Shown here piece by piece: positions 63,801 to 64,000 of a DNA stretch of 64,000 nt. Both the position numbers and the translations under genes were made by a program. Under the pieces are notes generated by a model. The model ran no database searches. It saw only the letters and a list, made by a program, of their open reading frames with translations, and was not told where the DNA came from. This DNA comes from Allantophomopsis cytisporea (taxonomy: Eukaryota > Ascomycota > Leotiomycetes > Phacidiales > Phacidiaceae): assembly GCA_024752435.1 (NCBI GenBank), contig CP103035.1, positions 124,001 to 188,000 of the forward strand, in the 5' to 3' direction. The first letter of the stretch is position 1, and the number at the start of each line of letters is the position of its first letter.

Positions 63801-64000
63801 TCTGCGTGTCGCTTGCAAGTTTGGCTTCAAGGAAGTTATTGCATTCCTTGCAACAAGACAGCCAGAAGCACTTGATATTCAGGACATGAATGGTATGAAA
63901 CCGCTGTACTGGCTATTTAAGTATGGGCGATGGAGGATGAAATTGGATCTGGGGGCAAATTACGAGATCGTTAAAGCAATCAGCGGTCTTGGTTCAAGCA
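60885..64000 (+). pseudogene. decayed NLR-like gene: PNP_UDP domain, lost NACHT, ankyrin repeats (runs off window)
   Basis: Starts MSDPEQYTVGWICALLTEYI, the classic opening of fungal NLR proteins with a PNP_UDP (nucleoside-phosphorylase-like) domain. [40 protein letters not shown] and GICDYSDSHKNKEWQGYAA follow. Two indels between 61560 and 61607 put NPAIHYGLIASAN in another frame and create a TGA at 61590. The domain ends near 61874, and an apparent 246-nt intron (61875-62120, CTAAC branch) leads to DQELAKVLDWLKKNKY and a stop. The ~300-residue NACHT that should follow is absent. The frame resumes at 62171 (RFLLACLMMDHLAG) with the post-NACHT helical part (RRILTWIIWAKRPLFMVELQ) and ankyrins (SGWTALHRASSMNHPEVVTE). 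A one-base loss near 63099 shifts frame; ankyrins continue from 63100 (TKGHTDVMQLLLRYGADP) without stop to 64000. Such genes act in non-self recognition; this copy looks inactive. Confidence 0.8.

Noticed and set aside
1..64000. CRISPR arrays, insertion sequences or intact transposons
   Set aside because: No spaced direct repeats, transposase or reverse-transcriptase-like frames, or long terminal repeats were seen by reading the window.

Overview
The window is nuclear DNA from a filamentous ascomycete (Pezizomycotina). This rests on many short (about 46-95 nt) GT-AG introns with CTAAC/CTGAC-type branch sites, AreB/ASD-4-type GATA and Zn2Cys6 regulators, an AA9 polysaccharide monooxygenase, a GPI-type surface protein and an NLR-type PNP_UDP/ankyrin gene. 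A leotiomycete (Helotiales) seems plausible, but that is an impression. No coding sequence looks bacterial or viral. Gene models were built by hand by joining reading frames at splice sites that keep phase.

Left part (1-12 kb): a CRIB-like-motif protein (-), a 3.1 kb gap, a secreted AA9 LPMO (-), an intron-containing tRNA-Leu(AAG) (-), a small membrane protein (+) and a DUF300/TMEM184-type membrane protein (-). The last is divergent from the next gene.

Housekeeping core (12-39 kb): a giant CSF1 lipid-transfer protein (3,281 aa), elongation factor 2 (844 aa), an Rmn1/RBM26-like PWI-CCCH-RRM RNA-binding protein, an AreB/ASD-4-type GATA factor (-) and the type II phosphatidylinositol 4-kinase LSB6. 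The GATA factor gene has two unusually long introns. One carries seven HGATAR sites and an alternative in-frame start just before the zinc finger.

Accessory part (40-64 kb): a secreted GH92 alpha-mannosidase, a BED-like plus Zn2Cys6 transcription factor, a second Zn2Cys6 factor on the opposite strand with one in-frame TGA, a short-chain dehydrogenase, a GPI-anchored Ser/Gly-rich protein, an unidentified reading frame, an NCS1 nucleobase permease, a phytanoyl-CoA dioxygenase-like enzyme, and a decayed NLR gene (PNP_UDP domain, lost NACHT, ankyrins) running off the right edge. These accessory genes do not form an obvious pathway; the region reads as sugar/surface, regulation, uptake and self/non-self functions with some gene decay at the right end.
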